DNA of 6,983 bases from an uncultured Anaerovibrio sp. Lineage in GTDB: Bacteria > Bacillota > Negativicutes > Selenomonadales > Selenomonadaceae. The position numbers were made by a program, and so were the translations under genes. Within the stretch, counting starts at the first letter, position 1. Each line of letters opens with the position of its first letter. The stretch covers positions 1 to 6,983 of the forward strand of contig CAAGDY010000372.1 in assembly GCA_900768695.1 (NCBI GenBank), written 5' to 3'. Below are positions 4,575-6,983 of the stretch, piece after piece. The notes under the pieces were generated by a model, which did no database searches, was not told the origin of the DNA, and saw nothing but the letters and a program-made list of their open reading frames with translations.

Positions 4575-6511
4575 CAGTATGTGGGTATCCCGAAGCCATA
4601 GATTTGAGAATTACCAACAGTATATTGCCGTCTGCGGCAGCTATCAGCGGCATTGCCCTCGATGGTATAGATATAGCCGTTTTCACTCTTTTCCACGATT
4701 CCCGTATGGTCAGGTACACCATTTCCATCCCAGTCAAAGAAGATAATCATGCCGGACACAGGGGTGATGGTGTTTCCGGCCCATTGCCCTCTGCTTTGGA
4801 ACCACTGAACGCCATCCGTGCATCCACAGAATTTCGGAAGGATACCGGCGTCGATATAGCCGCATTGGTTGGCGCACCAGCTTACAAAGCAGGCACACCA
4901 TTCCACATGCTCCGTGAAACCGTACCAACTCCAATACAGTTCTCCTCCCACATTACCGATCTGCGAAGCGGCAACCTCGGCAATCAGTTGGGATGTGTCC
5001 GGGTCATAGAAAAGCTGGCCCAGCGGATAGTAACGCAGCACATGTGGAACATAGTCCATATCGCCATAACTGTTCCAGCCGCAGGCTTCAGCGGTTTTCA
5101 GAGAAAACTCTACGGCATTGGCTTTGGAATACTCGCCGTATTTGTTCATCGCCCAGGTGATGTATCCCTGACCGTAGTTATAGCCCTGCAGAGCCAACTT
5201 TATGGCAACTATGTCCACAGGACTTTCGCACTCAGCAATTTGCAGGCAGTCCGCAAGATTCTGAATCCCCACATTGATGGAATACTCCGGGTCAGTGATG
5301 GAGCCGGGGGTATGAGGATACAGTGTATTGAAATTACACTCAGAACATTGCATGGGATCGGTGCCACGACCACCGGATTCCTGCATCATCACCGCTTCAA
5401 TCAAAAGCACATAGTCCGGGATTCCATGTTCCTTGGCATACTTCTGTATGATCGGTTCATAGGCTTTGACCTCCTCGCTGACCGGCAGAATCTCCGTGTC
5501 ATCCTCGTCACTTGCAAGCATCATCCCGGCAAAGCACATGACAATCAATACAATCACCAGAATCAGGACAGTGCCACCGCCAGCGGCAACGACAGAAATC
5601 AATTCCTGCATGGCCCGTGTGATTGCTTTGGCGGCTCTGGCAGTATAGTCAGCCGCTTTCCTTGCAATCTTAGCTGCAGCTTTCGCTGCCATATGCCTGC
5701 GATGTGCGCTTTTGGCGGCAATTACGGCGGTTTTCTGGGCTGCCTCGGCTGCGGCCAGCGTGGACTTGATAGCGGTGCCGCCCATGTGCTCCACAGTTTT
5801 CACCGTGGAGCATGCTGTTTTGATGGTGCGTTGGGATGCCTTGATTGTGAAATTCTCTGTGGTGTGCAAAGCCTGCTTGATTGTACCATTGGTACGCTCC
5901 ACCAGCTTAATGTCCTTCGCCGTAGGTGTAGGGATGCTGCCAGATGGTGTCCCACTGCTAAGAGCAGGAGGAGTGTTATTGACTGCGAACCGCTTGGATG
6001 CCCGTTTTGTCTGCAACTGCGCTTTTGCAGAAGCAATCTGCTGATTGTGAATCGCCTGTTGTTTTGTAATCGGTGTGCCAGAGCCAGCCTTGAAATCTAC
6101 ATTGCTAGTAGAAGTCACAGCCCCATCGGGAGATACCCGGTGGGGCTGCTGTGCATTGGGTGTGGTCTGCTCTGTTCTTGGTGTGTTGGGAGGAGCTTGC
6201 GGATTCTCAGGAGCTGCCTGCTGGGATTGCCGCATTTCTTGGCGCTTGGCAATCTGCTTCTGTGCGCCCTGAATGATACGGTGCCCCTGCACATCCACCT
6301 GATGCACCGCTTCCCGGGCAACGGTAGAAACGCCATCCGTAATCCGATCAGACGCATACTCCTCGCTGGTGCTCTCCGAAGAATAAACGCTGTGTACCGC
6401 CTTATCCTTGGCCTGCACATAGGCATCCTTCATCCGTTGTCCAGCCAGTGCGCTGCGGTCAACTGCCTTTATTGTTCCCGAAACCACATCTCTGGTTTTG
6501 ATATCAGGCAT
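4574..6511 (-). CDS. Conjugation cell-wall hydrolase: lysozyme-like + CHAP, CD1108 type
   Basis: A 645-aa membrane-anchored peptidoglycan hydrolase that opens the wall for the mating channel. Residues 1-200 are hydrophilic and low in complexity (Q/P/T-rich around 95-125). Residues 200-300 are an Ala/Lys-rich helical stalk with IK pairs at 201, 211, 223, 230 and 248 and VK at 237. One membrane segment lies at about 307-333, with basic residues before it, so the N-terminus is inside and the C-terminus outside. The lysozyme-like domain (about 347-495) has the likely catalytic E378 in MMQESGG and the LQGYNYGQGY motif. The CHAP domain (about 505-645) has C539 in EWCACFVSW, H602 in PDHTGIVE and E618/N620 in IEGN. 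Such two-domain enzymes are the Tn916 Orf14/VirB1 counterparts; Orf14 uses NlpC/P60 instead. The ATG overlaps the virB4 stop by 8 bases with only a weak ribosome binding site, so coupling is likely. Confidence 0.92.
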   Translation of the reverse strand: MPDIKTRDVVSGTIKAVDRSALAGQRMKDAYVQAKDKAVHSVYSSESTSEEYASDRITDGVSTVAREAVHQVDVQGHRIIQGAQKQIAKRQEMRQSQQAAPENPQAPPNTPRTEQTTPNAQQPHRVSPDGAVTSTSNVDFKAGSGTPITKQQAIHNQQIASAKAQLQTKRASKRFAVNNTPPALSSGTPSGSIPTPTAKDIKLVERTNGTIKQALHTTENFTIKASQRTIKTACSTVKTVEHMGGTAIKSTLAAAEAAQKTAVIAAKSAHRRHMAAKAAAKIARKAADYTARAAKAITRAMQELISVVAAGGGTVLILVIVLIVMCFAGMMLASDEDDTEILPVSEEVKAYEPIIQKYAKEHGIPDYVLLIEAVMMQESGGRGTDPMQCSECNFNTLYPHTPGSITDPEYSINVGIQNLADCLQIAECESPVDIVAIKLALQGYNYGQGYITWAMNKYGEYSKANAVEFSLKTAEACGWNSYGDMDYVPHVLRYYPLGQLFYDPDTSQLIAEVAASQIGNVGGELYWSWYGFTEHVEWCACFVSWCANQCGYIDAGILPKFCGCTDGVQWFQSRGQWAGNTITPVSGMIIFFDWDGNGVPDHTGIVEKSENGYIYTIEGNAADSCRRRQYTVGNSQIYGFGIPTY

Positions 6512-6983
6512 GGAAATCTACCTGACCCTTTGCAAACAAGCCCTCACCGGGTTTGGTGGTAATGAGCTTATACAGCTCCGTGTCTGCGGGAAATCGATTC
6601 ACAAAGGGCACCAGCGCATTGCCGTAGCGCATCAGACCGCAGCCTGCCTCCGCACCGTTGACATAGCTCATCTGTTCCGGGGAAATGTTCAGCAGCCGGG
6701 ACAGCCGTTCCTGATCGGATTCCGCCTGATTCAGCATGACGATGAACTCGGAGTTGCTGAGCATGGTACTTGCTTGGATGGAATCCAGCAGATACTCCAC
6801 ATTCTGGGTGATGGCGCAAGGGGCGGCATTGCGCTTGCGGAACTGCCGCCATGCGGAAGTGAAGAAGTTGCCGCTGTACTCATTTTCGTAGGCGATGTGA
6901 AATTCGTCGATGAACACATGGGTTTTTCTGCCCTGCGCCCAGTTGCGGTTGACCCGGTTCAGCATGGCATCGGTGATGGTCAC
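6504..6983 (-). CDS. VirB4/TraE-type conjugation ATPase, C-terminal part (cut by window edge)
   Basis: The last 159 codons of a type IV secretion ATPase that powers assembly and DNA transfer at the inner face of the membrane. The Walker B strand THVFIDEFH is present (D26-E27 counted from the window edge), followed by WRQFRKRNAAPCAITQNVEYLL (46-66) with the arginine and the TQN sensor motif typical of VirB4/TraC proteins. Further conserved elements are FIVMLNQ (80-86) and LLNISPEQ (97-104), then the short tail KPGEGLFAKGQVDFHA. Walker A and the N-terminal domain lie outside the window. The GTG at the edge is an internal valine, not a start. The stop overlaps the start of the hydrolase gene, in the usual order of Tn1549-like conjugation modules. 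Confidence 0.95.
   Translation of the reverse strand: MTITDAMLNRVNRNWAQGRKTHVFIDEFHIAYENEYSGNFFTSAWRQFRKRNAAPCAITQNVEYLLDSIQASTMLSNSEFIVMLNQAESDQERLSRLLNISPEQMSYVNGAEAGCGLMRYGNALVPFVNRFPADTELYKLITTKPGEGLFAKGQVDFHA

Noticed and set aside
5786..5813. Hairpin GTGCTCCAC...GTGGAGCAT inside the hydrolase gene
   Set aside because: It lies within a well-supported coding region, in a repeat-like Ala/Lys/Thr stretch, without a T-tract. It is most likely a by-product of codon choice.
4406..6562. 718-codon plus-strand open frame antisense to the hydrolase and virB4 end
   Set aside because: It is rich in C, H and R with no recognisable domain, has no ribosome binding site, and lies opposite a gene with clear lysozyme, CHAP and membrane features. 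It is a codon-usage shadow.

Overview
The window looks like part of an integrative conjugative element (Tn1549/CTn type) from a Gram-positive gut clostridium (Bacillota). The evidence is a VirB4-family ATPase followed by a membrane-anchored lysozyme-like/CHAP cell-wall hydrolase of the 'CD1108' mobile-element type, together with typical ICE passengers: a Cys-rich KTR protein, an XRE regulator, and a Y-family polymerase with a YolD-like partner. Strong GGAGG-type ribosome binding sites, ATGA overlaps, near-consensus sigma-A promoters and a Gram-positive LexA box fit the same group. Base composition is moderate, near 50% GC by eye. No integrase, relaxase, attachment site, rRNA, tRNA or CRISPR array is visible.

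Layout, left to right. 1-1119 (-): a two-component system, with an OmpR-family response regulator read first and a sensor histidine kinase cut by the window edge; an extended -10 promoter and a tandem 11-bp repeat lie upstream. 1242-1885 (-): a two-gene operon of a SLOG-family Rossmann protein and a Cys-rich KTR zinc-ribbon protein. 2041-2349 (+): a small XRE repressor-like gene divergent from that operon. 2388-4002 (-): a Y-family DNA polymerase plus YolD-like protein, driven by a near-consensus promoter covered by a LexA/SOS palindrome. 4234-4539 (+): a 101-aa protein of unknown function with its own promoter and terminator. 4574-6983 (-): the end of the conjugation operon, CHAP/lysozyme protein and the 3' end of virB4.

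How the parts fit. The VirB4 ATPase powers the mating channel and the hydrolase opens the peptidoglycan for it. The polymerase operon should turn on after DNA damage, or when single-stranded DNA enters during transfer, and would give the host translesion synthesis. The XRE gene probably controls its own divergent region, including the SLOG-KTR pair. The two-component system probably regulates itself; its signal and other targets are outside the window. Two hairpins between convergent genes (2367-2401 and 4551-4574) separate the transcription units. Intergenic stretches longer than 100 bases (1120-1241, 1886-2040, 4003-4233) are occupied by promoters and candidate operators, and no stretch over 300 bases lacks a gene.
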